Positions 54,608 to 64,000 of a stretch of 64,000 bases of DNA are shown in pieces (the stretch's first letter is position 1; every line of letters starts with the position of its first letter). The position numbers and the translations under genes are program-made. Source of the stretch: Haemaphysalis longicornis. Lineage: Eukaryota; Arthropoda; Arachnida; Ixodida; Ixodidae. The DNA lies in contig CM023454.1 of the NCBI GenBank assembly GCA_013339765.2, forward strand, positions 145,953,949-146,017,948. Reading direction: 5' to 3'. A model generated the notes under the pieces. It had not been told where the DNA came from and made no database searches. It saw only the letters and a program-made list of their open reading frames with translations.

Positions 54608-54880
54608 CTTACTCCCGCACTGGAGAAGAATGAAATTGCAATTTTACTCTTCGTACCGGAGAGAGGAGACGATGTGCAGCTTTACTCTTCACTGGTGAGG
54701 GAGCGGAACTGGGGCTGCACTCCGCCGCGCACGAGAAGAGTACGCTGTCAGTTTTGCTCTTCCTCCTCATGGGAGCGAACATTGCATCCAACTCCCCGCA
54801 GCTTTCGAGGGGAGCGCGCCAACGCTTGCAGGAGTACAATGACTGTTGGACTCTTCAACTACTCCCCCGATTTCTTGGAG
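54608..54880 (+). repeat. ACTC..GGAG motif array 2
   Basis: About seven imperfect units at roughly 35-bp spacing: ACTCCCGCACTGGAG, ACTCTTCGTACCGGAG, ACTCTTCACTGGTGAGGGAG, ACTCCGCCGCGCACGAGAAG, CTCTTCCTCCTCATGGGAG, ACTCCCCGCAGCTTTCGAGG and a last unit ending TTGGAGTGT. Same design as 49020-49180. Confidence 0.55.
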
Positions 54881-55379
54881 TGTAGACATATGGCTGCTAT
54901 ACAAACGCTACCTCTTGCGCAGTGCTTGCCTAAAATGTGACTCCGTTTTGTAAATTTGTGAATACCAATTCGGCTGTTTCAACAGGTTTTACAACAGGCG
55001 AAAGGAGCAACGGGTTCTGATCAATAGCGATTATAAATCTTCCCTTAGCTTTCTCGCAGTTCTCTAACTTACGTCCAAAATAGAGTGCGCCTAGAACACC
55101 GATCAGCACTCACACGCTCATCAGAAAAGAACAGAAATGCGATAACATCACCCGCAACTGCCCACGACGTAGCATTCTGCTCAAGATTAAGGCCCTGACA
55201 GTGCGGTCTTTTCACAAGCCTTCATTTCGCGATATTTAAATTCATCCGCCGACTCGCTGACTCGCCGAAAGATAAGGTTTAAGGAGCCGGTTGTTTTGCT
55301 GTTCAGCCGCTTAAAGAAAAAAAAAACACCGGGATCCCTGGTAGGCCCGAACATGCCCATACAAATCGCAGAATTTTAT
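54881..55379. other. No recognisable gene
   Basis: About 500 bp; nothing seen except an A-run (about 55315-55326) just before the LTR element. Confidence 0.6.
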
Positions 55380-55640
55380 TGTGAGGGGCGACGCGGGCCA
55401 GCGAGGGCCCGAGACGCGACCAAGGCACTCGAAGGCAAAAACTAACTTTATTAGCGAGGCAAGACGCCTCGAGGAGCCTCTCAAGCTACTACCGCCGGCC
55501 GCGCGCCGCACCCCTCGCTCTACTCGGCTTCGTGCTCGCTTTCGATGTGGCAGGCAGGTGTCGCCGTAGTCTGTGCGCTTGCGGCGCTGGCTTCTGATGT
55601 GTCGGGCAGGTGTCGCTAGTAGTCGGTGCGCTGGCTCACA
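55380..55640 (-). repeat. LTR (3' LTR in element sense)
   Basis: 261 bp with TGTGAG/CTCACA ends. TTTATTAGCGAGG holds a possible polyadenylation region on the opposite strand. Confidence 0.9.
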
Positions 55641-55707
55641 TCCGGCTCCTCTCTGTTGGACCAAGTCCCTTTGGTCACGGAGGTGGCACTGCTTGCTGCC
55701 TTCACTG

Positions 55708-58210
55708 CTAGAGGGAATAGTCCTTGGAGCGCTTGGGGGTTCGGGCTGCTTCCGCTCCAGGGGCTCCGCTGGCAGCTTCCACTCCAGAGGCTCTGGCCGT
55801 AACTTCCGTTCCGAGGGTTCTGGTGGTGGCTTCTGCTTTGCTGACCCGGAGCTTTTTGGCCGAATTCTTGGGCTGATGCAATTTGGAAGACTCCTTTTTC
55901 TTCCGTTCCGACTTCTGCTTTCGCGGTTTGTTGGAAGGGGGAGGCGGCGACGATGGTGGACGACGTAGCACGGAGCTGCTCATTGAAGGCTTTGCGGAGG
56001 CGGGTTCTGCGTGTGCTGGCGGTGGAAGCGAAGAGACTTTCAATGCTGCTTCTTTTTGAGAACTGTGCCCCTTGGAGGAACGCTTTTTGTAGCTTTTGTC
56101 CTTCGACTTGTCTCGGTGCTTCTGCGATGACTTGTCTGCTCGCCTTGAATCAGTTTCTGACGATGAACTTTTGGCCTCAGACAATTTTGGCTCTGTAATT
56201 TTGGCTTCCAACTGCTTTAGTTCGGGTGGCTTGTGCTCTGCATTGTGCTCAACATCTCCTGCAGATGAAGGTTTGGCGTCACATGACTTGTTTTTATCCT
56301 GGGGTGGATCTTTGTGCCGCTCCTTGTTTCTTGAACTGCTCTTGTGCGCTTTACAGCTCGATGAGGACGAGGGCTTGCAGGAACTGCCACTTGTGCTGTT
56401 GCTGCTGCGACTTTTGCTCAACTTGCTTTTGGACTGGCTGCGTTTCTGCTCAACTATTGGAGAAGCAGCTTGCTTGCATTCCGGAGAGGGGCTGTAGGTG
56501 TTTGGAACATCATCTTGGCAAGATAGTGGTAACCACGGCTGCTCTTCTGGGAGTGGCAAACGCTGGAGGCCTGCTGATCTGTGATGTCCAGGCATGTGGT
56601 GATTGAAAGAGGGCCCCTGGATCATAACAGCATTCGACATCCTGGGCAACAGTCGTTCATGGCACCGAACAATCGTTCCTGTGGGTGCGTGGCGAATTTC
56701 AGTTGGCATGGGTGGCTGAAACACCAATTGTGCATGGCTTGCAGAAAACCAGTCTTCACCTAATATAAGTGGCACAGCATTATTATGGAGGGCGGCTGCT
56801 TCAACCAAGGCGGTGATAGGTCCGACAGAAACCTTCAAACATACGGCACCAGCTGGAGCTACTGTTTCTCCACCGACGACGACTAGAGGGGGTCTAGTCC
56901 AGGGCAAGAGGGGCAAAGAGCTGACCAGGCAGCGGGAAACAAGCGTCACTTTCGATCCACTGTCGGGAAATGCATCCACTTGACCAATCCCAGCAATTGT
57001 GGTGGTAACAAGGGCACACTGGACCAGTGATCCATCGAGGGTTTCCGAAGGGGTACTGTGGAGAGCTGGGGAAGAATGTGTACTGGGCGTTAGAGCGGTA
57101 GCTCTAGATGGACACTTGGATGCGAGATGTCCTTTTTGGCGGCATTGGAAGCACACAGCTTCGGCCAAGTTCTGTCCAGGACGGTAGGCAGGAGCACCAT
57201 GTTTAGCGGAGATGGTGTGGTATCTGAACTCTTGTTGGTCTGGTGGCAGGGCTGAAATTCGCTGTAGCTGGCTCGTTCTGTCTGACACAGCCTGAGGATT
57301 CATGTACGCTGAGTTGCGGGAAGGCGACTGTAGGCTTGTAGTGGGTGGTGTGGCGTTTAGATACCCTGGGCGTGAAAATGGAATGGCCGAATGGCTCAGT
57401 GTTTGATCAAGCTGAGTGACAATGTCCATATATGCTGCGACGGTCGCTGGGCGTTGTGCTGCTATAGTAGTGGCCAGGTTCGAGTCGGCAATGCCTTGAA
57501 GGGCGTACTCTATGCGCTGAGTGTCCGAGAGAGTGACTGGGCATCCAGAGATGAGCTTCAGCTTTGCCAGAAAGTAGTTGACAAGATTCTCTTCGTGTGC
57601 TTGCACGCGACAAGTAACTGCTTGTTGCCACTGCAGCAAGGTCTGCTTGGCGCTGAATTGATCTAGGAACGCTTGCCTGAACGTTTCCCACGTCGGGCAT
57701 TGACGGCCAATGACGGCTTTCCAATCAGCGGCCGCTCCACGAAGTTTGCCCATGGCGACGGCGAGTAGTGTTGAAGGCTGCCACGAAGCAAGGTTTTGAG
57801 TTCGCTCCAACTCTTCAATCCAGTGGGAGGGTGAAATGCCGCCGTCCCCACTGTAAGTAGGAAGCGATGCGGACAGGTCTGGAAGAGTTGTGACTTGAAC
57901 AGGGACTGCAGCGCGTTGCGACACATGAAGGAGCTGCTGAAGTAAACCTGTCAGCAACTCGGTAGTTTGTGCTGCATCGGAGCTCGGCGGAGGCGGTGCT
58001 GTGTCAGGGCGCTGGGTGGACGCCGCGGAGTCTGGGGAAGTGGGCGTGGCTGAGCGGTTTTGAGCGATGTCGGCGATAAGGCGGTTTATTACTTCTTCCT
58101 TCGGCCCCGGGAGTGTCCAGATTTCGGCGAGCCAACTCTTCACGGAGATAATCTGTTGTAAAGCCTGCGAGGTCCTCTGGTGTAGCCTCGTTCCAATTCA
58201 CGAGCGGCAT
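55708..58210 (-). CDS. Gag with zinc knuckle, protease-like domain and Lys/Ser-rich tail; one frameshift
   Basis: An uninterrupted frame of 811 codons begins at 58143, but its first codon is GTG. A better start is ATG 58210-58208, whose frame (MPLVNWNEATPEDLAGFTTD) gives a SAP-like N-terminus and joins the main frame through a one-base shift in a C-run near 58105-58110. In the 811-codon numbering: capsid-like region 90-250 (HWIEELERTQ, WETFRQAFLDQFSAKQ), CCHC knuckle CFQCRQKGHLASKC 331-344, protease-like FPDSGSKVTLV 393-403 (DSGS rather than the common DTGS) and LILGEDWF 459-466. Residues about 557-790 are Lys/Ser-rich and low-complexity. The stop is 67 bp from the LTR. It would form particles and package RNA; protease activity is unproven. 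Confidence 0.85.
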
Positions 58211-58440
58211 GGCGGTACAAGGCAGCAAACTGGTTACGAGACGAGAGGGCGAGTAGGGCGAACGGTTTGGGCACTGAAGGCAGGTTACTTCATCGGGCGG
58301 GCAGGCGCCAACACGACAGTCGGCGAAACACAGGGCGAAGCGCGAAATGGCTCCGGCGAAGTGGGCGGTAGCACCTGCACACGGAGGGAGCGCTGGGCGA
58401 CGAAAATTCACGGGGCGATGCTCCAGGCACGGTTCGGGGT

Positions 58441-58451
58441 CGACTGCGCCA
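58441..58451 (-). promoter_or_regulatory. Primer-binding site, tRNA-Ser type
   Basis: Two bases after the 5' LTR the minus strand reads TGGCGCAGTCG, complementary to a tRNA 3' end CGACTGCGCCA, as in arthropod tRNA-Ser. The match stops after 11 bases. Confidence 0.65.
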
Positions 58452-58453
58452 GT

Positions 58454-58710
58454 TGTGAGGGGCGACGCGGGCCAGCGAGGGCCCGAGACGCGACCAAGGC
58501 ACTCGAAGGCAGAAAACTAACTTTATTAGCGAGGCAAGACGCCTCGAGGAGCCTCTCAAGCTACTACCCCGGCCGCGCGCCGCACACTCGCTCTGCTCGG
58601 CTTCGTGTCGCTTTCGATGTGGCAGGCGGTGTCGCCGTAGTCTGTGCCTTGCGGCGCTGGCTTCTGATGTGTCGGGCAGGTGTCGCTAGTAGTCGGTGCG
58701 CTGGCTCACA
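58454..58710 (-). repeat. LTR (5' LTR in element sense)
   Basis: 257 bp, differing from the other LTR by several single-base indels and few substitutions. Confidence 0.9.
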
Positions 58711-58714
58711 TTAT

Positions 58715-59429
58715 TTGGAGTCCGCGGCGTTATCGACGATATAACACGACCGTAGAGCGACAGGGGACTCGGCGGTAAGTTGCGGCATGAGTTAAAATAA
58801 GACTGCGTTTGATATTCTTGGGTCCCTTTTTCAAGCTGAAAGTGTTTTTGTATACTTTATACAACAGGGCAGCCTCCAATTCAGTCATTGGCACAGAAAT
58901 GTGCATCATTGCCGTTTGCGGATGGAGACTCCGGCGACCCTTGTAAGCGTTGTTCGTGCGCAGAAGCAGCATAAATAATTAAGCACGCGGCGGGAGAGCG
59001 GGCTAACACACAGGGTAATTTTTGGGCTGCATCGATTTGTCGTAAGCAGGACCACGCTGGACGCATGTTGTGGCGTTGCATATTACACTTGCTCATTCTT
59101 TGGTGCTTCTGAAGTCGTCGTCGTTCAGTTGCATCTTACATCTGCTGGGTTAGTACAATATGTTAAGTTGGTATTCATATTTTCGGAATAAACGTTCCCT
59201 CATAAGGAATAAGCGATCGCCATATATGCGGTGGCGTGCGATTATCTGCGCCTCTATTGCGGCTGCGACCCGGGGTGTTTAAATTCCGCGCGTGCACGCA
59301 TTCCTCCTGCATAGTAGGACAGGCATAAGACAGACGTCGCTGCGAAAGAAAAGACACCTCTGGGGACGGCGAAGAAGGGAAGAGCCATATACAGAGGCAC
59401 AGCGACGAGAGGGCGAACGAAGGAGGAAG

Positions 59430-59434
<5 letters not shown>
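58715..59434. other. No recognisable gene
   Basis: Unremarkable 720 bp. Confidence 0.6.

Positions 59435-59463
<29 letters not shown>
59435..59463 (+). repeat. (GA)n microsatellite at the retrotransposon 3' end
   Basis: About 14 GA units abut the 3' end of I-like element C, whose minus strand ends AATAAAGTTCTCTCTC. The CT repeat is either its tail or its target. Confidence 0.8.
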
Positions 59464-59465
<2 letters not shown>

Positions 59466-59485
59466 TTTATTTGAGCCCCATGGGG

Positions 59486-61750
59486 CTAGTCTGGGTGGTG
59501 GGTGACCGGCGGTGGTAACCGGCCGGTGACCATTGCAGCTCGCTGGATGACCTTAGCCTGGACCTCACGGTCCGAGCTGCACAACGCCTTCGCCCAGTGC
59601 TCTCCGTCTGTGAAAGGGGGGAATGGGTTTTGGGGGCACTGCCACATGCAGTGGTCTTGGGTGTCGAGGGACCCGCAGTCGGGGCACAAAGGGGTGGGGT
59701 ACAAAGAAGGGTAGATTAGGTGAAGTCGATATCGGCAGGGGAGTACGTGTGTCTGGGTGAGTCGCCATAGGCGTTCCTCTTCGTTGGAGAAGGTCGGAGC
59801 GGCTGGGGGTAGTTGGCGCCGGGAGAGGCGGTAGTGCGAGGTTATGTCGTTGAAGGTAAAAGGTCTGTCGCGGGCTGATAGGGCTCCGTGGAAGGGCTCA
59901 AGGCCAGGACCAGGTCGTACGGTGAGCTCTCGAGCGGCCCTGTTGTGACTGCCTCGTTCCCTCCCACACCCGTATGGGCCGGAGTCCATACCAGCTCGAT
60001 TGGGGTGGTGGGAGAATTTTGAAGAAGGATTTGAGGGCCAAAGGCGAGATCATTCCTTTGGCGAAATTTTGAACGGCCGTTTTGGAATCGGAGATTACGA
60101 TGGACGGGGACGGCCTGAGGGTAAAGGCTAGGGCTACTGCCGCCTCTTCTGCGGTCGCCGGGGAGTTAGTGTACAGAGTAAGGGAAGCAAGCGGAGGGGC
60201 GTCAGGGCCATTAATGGCCGCTACCGCATAAGCTTCACGGCTCCTGTATCTCGCAGCGCCGACGTAGACGGTGGAGGGGGTGATTGGGTACCGCTTGGTT
60301 AACGTCCTCGCCCTGTGCTCCCTGCGCGCTCGATGAAACGTCGGGTGCATATTGCGCGGTAGGGGTCTCACCGTTATTAGCTCATGAATGTGGCTGGGAA
60401 GGGGAATGGGCGCGTCGATAAGGAATGGGCTGTCAAGGCGCAGCCGTCGGAGAAGCATTCTGCCTGAGAGCGTGGCTGTGAGACGAGTGAGCTGACTCAA
60501 GAGATGCGCCTCAATCAACTCTTCGGCGGTGTTAAAGACCCCAAGTGATTCAAGGCGGGCAGTGGATGTGCTCTGAGGTACCTGCAGCGCTGTTTTATAA
60601 ATTTTCCTAATTAGACAATTAATTTTAGCTAATTCGGTGGGCGAAGGTAGCAAGTAGGGAAGAGAGTAAGTGATGCGACTAATAATGGAAGCCTGTATCA
60701 GCCCAAGGCGCTCTGCCTCTTTGAGCCCCTGATTTCGGGTAGCTATACGACGTATGAGATTGATAGTTTGATTCACCTGAGAAGTGAGGTGTGCTATGAA
60801 CGTGGTGTTAGCACGGTTGCTCTGTATGTATAGGCCTAAGATCTTCAGGCATTGCACCTGGGGAACGGGTTGTTCGTGAACTCGGATTGTAATGTCCGGA
60901 GGAGAAGTGTCTCTGCTGGTACGTTTAGCAGGAAGGATTAGTAGCTCCGTTTTCTCCGGTGAGCATTCAAGTCCAATGCCACGAGCGTAGGCAGCGACGA
61001 CATCTGCTCCCTGTTGAAGGGTATCCTCAATGTGCCCATCACTGCCCCCGGTCGTCCACAAGGTGATGTCGTCGGCATAAAGACTGTGATGAAGGGATGG
61101 TATGTTATTCAACTGCTGGGGGAGATTAATCATCGCTATATTGAATAACAGTGGTGACAGGACAGCGCCCAGCGGGGTACCTATTGAGGGTAGGTGTATT
61201 ATGTCAGAGCGAGGTCGTTGATCTGAAGGACTGCAGTGCGATCGGTAAGTAAATCGCGAATGTAATTGTAAGCACGAGCCCCCCGGGGCTAGGGCTGTCA
61301 GGTTTTGCAGAATGGCTTTGTGGGAGACTCGGTCGAAAGCCTTTCGCAAATCGAGGGCGAGTATCGCTGCAGAGTCTACACGAGACTGGGGAGTTATAAT
61401 GTCGTGCTTTAGTTGGAGGTGAACGTCCTGAGTGGAGAGTCCAGCCCGAAAGCCGAACATGGTGTGGGGGAATTGTCCTGTGTGGGTGAGATGCTGAACC
61501 AAGCGTGCGTGAATGACATGTTCAAGGACTTTTCCTACACAAGAGGTGAGGGAGATGGGCCGGAGATGCGCGAGGTCGAGAGGCTTGCCGGGTTTAGGAA
61601 TGAGCGAGACCTTTGCGTGCTTCCATTCGGGGGGGGATGGTACCGGCTTCCCAGTGATGATTGTATTAGCGCGTTAAGATCTGGATGGATTGATCATCCA
61701 GGTTGCGAAGGAGCTTGTTGGTAACGCCGTCTTCCCCAGGTGCGATCCCG
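59486..61750 (-). pseudogene. RT, RNase H and C-terminal region of I-like element C
   Basis: The 534-codon frame (61502-59898) starts at TTG, so it is part of a longer frame: upstream in the same phase is AKVSLIPKPGKPLDLAHLRP, and a frameshift in a C-run near 61630 plus a stop near 61675 separate it from LRNLDDQSIQILTR. Motifs: FGFRAGLSTQDVHLQ, ILALDLRKAFDRVSHKAILQ, GTPLGAVLSPLLFNIAMINL, SLYADDITLWTTGG (catalytic YADD), CSPEKTELLIL and LKILGLYIQ. The RNase H part has LYTNSPATAEEAAVALAF and IVISDSKTAVQNF. After another shift near 59950 the C-terminus has CRYRLHLIYPSLYPTPLCPD and a Cys/His pattern CPDCG..TQDHCMWQC. Damage is light. Confidence 0.88.
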
Positions 61751-63044
61751 GGCGAATGCGGCGCGAACTCTCGTAAACCGTGATGGCGCGGTCCATGTCT
61801 GAGTTTGCAGAGCCCCCGTAAACAGGGAGGGGCTCCTGAGTACCCTGTGCTAGGTATAGGTCCCGGAGTCTTGATAGAAGTTGCTCGTTAGTTCCGTCAA
61901 ATTTGTGTCTGATTGTTAGTTTACACGATTTCGGCTAGTCATTTTAGAGTGGGTTGGTCGAGTATGTTCCTTAAAATAGCCCATGTACGACGCATGCCGA
62001 GGTTACCTCTTATGCTGTCGCAAAATTGCCCCCACTGAGCTCGGGCTAATTCGGCTGTGTAAGTCTCAATGGTTTTATCGAGGCGGGCTAGTTTTAGTTG
62101 TAGACGGCGATTGTGTTTTTGTCGGGCGCCATCGCGTTTGGAGGCTTGTGTAGCCTCCCATAGATGTTGCAAACGCGTGTCGACTGTTTCTGAAGGAATG
62201 TCTTGGTCCCAAAGGGAGGTCATGAGTTTTCTTAATATCTGTAAGGGGCGACTAAGCCAACTCTGGACCGACATGTCCATCGTCGGGTGGTTCCTGCCCC
62301 TGACAGGTCTCCCTGAATGCTGGCCAGTCGGTGATTGTGGGTCTGCCGTAACCGTGGGGCGAGTGATTGTATCGAGTTGGAGAGTGGACTGAATAATAAA
62401 ATGGTCACTGCCCAAAGTGTGAGGAGTGCAGTGCCATTTCAGTTCTTTGACTCGGTGCGAGAGCGTCAGGTCCGGGGCACTGTTTGGGCACTGTTTGGGC
62501 ACTGTTACCGACCCGAGTGGGGACGGTGGTATCAGATTCGACTGCGAGCCTTCGCGCCTGCACCAACTCCCAGAGCAGCCTCCCTTTCTTGGTTGTACGC
62601 TGTAACCCAGGTTGTATGCGGGGCGTTAAAATCTCCAAGTATAATTAGAGGGTGGTGAGCAGCCGCTCGCTTGGTCAGCGTAAGTAAGTTGCTGAAGTTA
62701 TGCGTGTGTGCTTTGGGGCTGCTATAGACATTGAGGACATATAGCCTAGAGGCATTGCGCTTTGGCGGATAGAGGACGACTAAATCATGCGGAATAGAGA
62801 TACTGTCGAAGACGTGATGGTCCGCAGGAATGTTGCGCTGAACAAGCACCGCTGTGTACGGGTTGTTGGGAGTATGAACGGATTGATAGCCTGTTAATTT
62901 ATTGTGTTTACCAGGTTCTTGGAGAGCGATGAGGGCAGGAGGAGTAGCTTCTGTCGAAATTAGTTGTTGAAGGTTGTGTCGCTTGCGGGTGAACCCTCGG
63001 CAATTCCACTGCCACACAACCAATGGGCTGCGGCATTTAGACAT
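61751..63044 (-). pseudogene. Endonuclease and linker of I-like element C
   Basis: VVWQWNCRGFTRKRHNLQQL, PALIALQEPGKHNKLTGYQS (QE is the catalytic-type Glu), TAVLVQRNIPADHH, SRLYVLNVYSSPKAHTHNFS, HPLIILGDFNAPHTTW (catalytic GDFN) and, after a frame change near 62530, LGSDHFIIQSTLQ with SDH. The linker has RDGARQKHNRRLQLKLARLD and MRRTWAILRNILDQPT before the RT. Only a few lesions. Confidence 0.85.
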
Positions 63045-64000
63045 CGTCCTCGTCCGCGGGGCGGAGGGGGGTATTGTGAGCTACGGCCTGAGACCCAATA
63101 AAGTTGCGGAAATCGATGTGCATCATCTCAATGGTAGACTGAAGGGCCGTCTGATTTTGTAGGAGGACGTTGTGGAGTTGTAGGTATTCCTCCCTGTGGC
63201 TAGCGATTGTTTGTTCCAGAATTCCTAGCTTTTCCTCCCGCGTGGAAGCGCAGAGCGAGTCGCCGGTCGAGACAGCCTTGCGTTTGGGCGGGGGAGACGC
63301 GGCGGGGTCTGTGGTTCAGGAGATTGCGAGGGGGAGGAAAACTGTATATCCATTTGGATGGACTCATTCTGAGGAGGAGACGTCGGAGAGGGTTGCTTTT
63401 TTCGCGAGTTGAAGTTCGTGTTTAAGAGCGCGTTCTCCTGCCTGAGGGTAGCTACCTCGGCCACGAATGGCACGCAGCTCCTTAATAAGCCACTAGTGAG
63501 GGTCGCTGTTGTGGGGGAGGAATGGAGGTTTTAGACGGAGCGCCACTGGGCAACGAGCGTGTGCAGCTCACCTGGTGATGTTTCTTGGCAGCGTCTTGCT
63601 TTCGTGGCGTTGTGTATGCCAGCCAGTCTTTGGAGGGGAGCTTGTTCAGGAGAGGCGGAAAGTCCTCTCCTTGGTGGCGGATGCCTGCCTTGGAGTTGGC
63701 CGCCTGTGCGTACGTAAGCGGCTGCCGGCGAGGTTGGTTAGCGGCGAGGACACTCAGCGGAACCAGGTGGGGACCGTCGCACACAATACACTTACGAGTG
63801 CACTCGCGGTCGTCGGGTGCACTGGAGAGACCACACTTGGAGCAGCGCGGGGCAATTTGCGTGCTCGGGCAAACGTCCTGTCGGTTGTCCGGGCTGCCAA
63901 CACGCCGTGCAAGCCTCAGTTTTGCGTCGGAAGGGGCTTGCAACGGTAAGTTGCAGCACTCGGGTTCCATTAAAGAGGATCTTGACAATATTGGAAGAGT
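63045..64000 (-). pseudogene. ORF1 of I-like element C, partial
   Basis: The minus-strand frame 63988-63482 contains APRCSKCGLSSAPDDRECTR then KCIVCDGPHL, a run of zinc-knuckle Cys, followed by a Gln/Pro-rich linker (RRQPLTYAQAANSK). Frame 63473-63225 holds a leucine-rich segment (VAEVATLRQENALLNTNF) and a Pro/Ser-rich tail. The N-terminal half lies beyond the window, and frame changes are present. Confidence 0.75.

Larger units (their letters stand above)
55380..58710 (-). mobile_element. Compact LTR retrotransposon encoding only Gag and protease-like domain
   Basis: LTRs at 55380-55640 and 58454-58710 begin TGTGAG and end CTCACA. TTAT at 55376-55379 and 58711-58714 is a 4-bp TSD. A primer-binding site lies next to the 58454 LTR, and purine-rich AGAGAGGAG lies just before the other LTR. 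The internal part holds one long frame (Gag, zinc knuckle, protease-like, basic tail) with no reverse transcriptase or integrase. LTRs are nearly identical apart from small indels, so the insertion is young. It must depend on an autonomous relative, probably Ty3/Gypsy-like. Confidence 0.88.
59464..64000 (-). mobile_element. I-like non-LTR retrotransposon C, continues beyond window
   Basis: Minus strand, 3' end at 59464 next to the GA repeat. ORF1 (64000-63045, truncated by the window edge), endonuclease (63044-61939), then RT and RNase H (61750-59486). Same domain order as element B, but better preserved, with a 534-codon open RT-RNase H frame. No nested insertions. Confidence 0.85.

Noticed and set aside
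58067..58744. 225-codon plus-strand frame
   Set aside because: Antisense of the Gag N-terminus and LTR.

Overview
The window looks like repeat-rich nuclear DNA from a hard tick (Ixodidae, probably metastriate). The main reason is four copies of a tRNA-derived SINE that resembles the tick element Ruka. The recurrent CR1/L2-like, I-like, Jockey-like and Penelope-like retroelements and the (AAAT)n and (ATCA)n tails fit this. This is recognition by eye, without a database search. I found no intact single-copy host gene; the only host-type protein fragment is a short THAP zinc-finger-like piece near 41.9 kb.

Layout, 1-17 kb. Positions 5-8152 are one old CR1/L2-like non-LTR retrotransposon on the + strand: two 5' monomers, ORF1 carrying a 2A-like peptide, then endonuclease/reverse transcriptase (RT) ORF2. 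It is cut apart by a 454-bp MITE with 3-bp target-site duplications (TSDs), a Ruka SINE, a composite 1.1-kb insertion, a 1200-bp TTAA-flanked DNA element, and an unidentified piece in the 3' UTR. A palindromic retroposon lies at 8215-8370. A Penelope-like element (PLE, 12243-17001, minus) has 14-bp TSDs, 53-bp perfect terminal inverted repeats, a hammerhead-like remnant, a 620-residue open RT frame and a GIY-YIG endonuclease. It sits in the A-box of a tRNA-like sequence and is itself split by a 2.3-kb insertion.

Layout, 17-40 kb. A piggyBac-type element occupies 17730-19325. A degenerate I-like retrotransposon (19.4-28.7 kb, minus) has a better preserved Jockey/CR1-like element nested between its RT and RNase H regions. 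A second palindromic retroposon lies at 29416, a second I-like element at 33.2-38.6 kb (minus), and a third palindromic retroposon at 39714.

Layout, 40-64 kb. Three more Ruka SINEs, a related SINE, the THAP fragment, a 1.4-kb element with terminal inverted repeats (TIRs), two arrays of ACTC..GGAG motifs, a compact LTR retrotransposon (55380-58710, minus) that encodes only Gag and a protease-like domain, and a third I-like element (59464 to the window end, minus).

The genes do not form pathways; they are mobile-element genes in layers. The LINE-type elements are plausible sources of the machinery that moved the SINEs and palindromic retroposons, and the short DNA elements must have used transposases encoded elsewhere. 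The most unusual items are the N-terminal 2A peptide, the palindromic retroposons with 9-11 bp TSDs, the Gag-only LTR element with a long Lys/Ser-rich tail, and the PLE termini.
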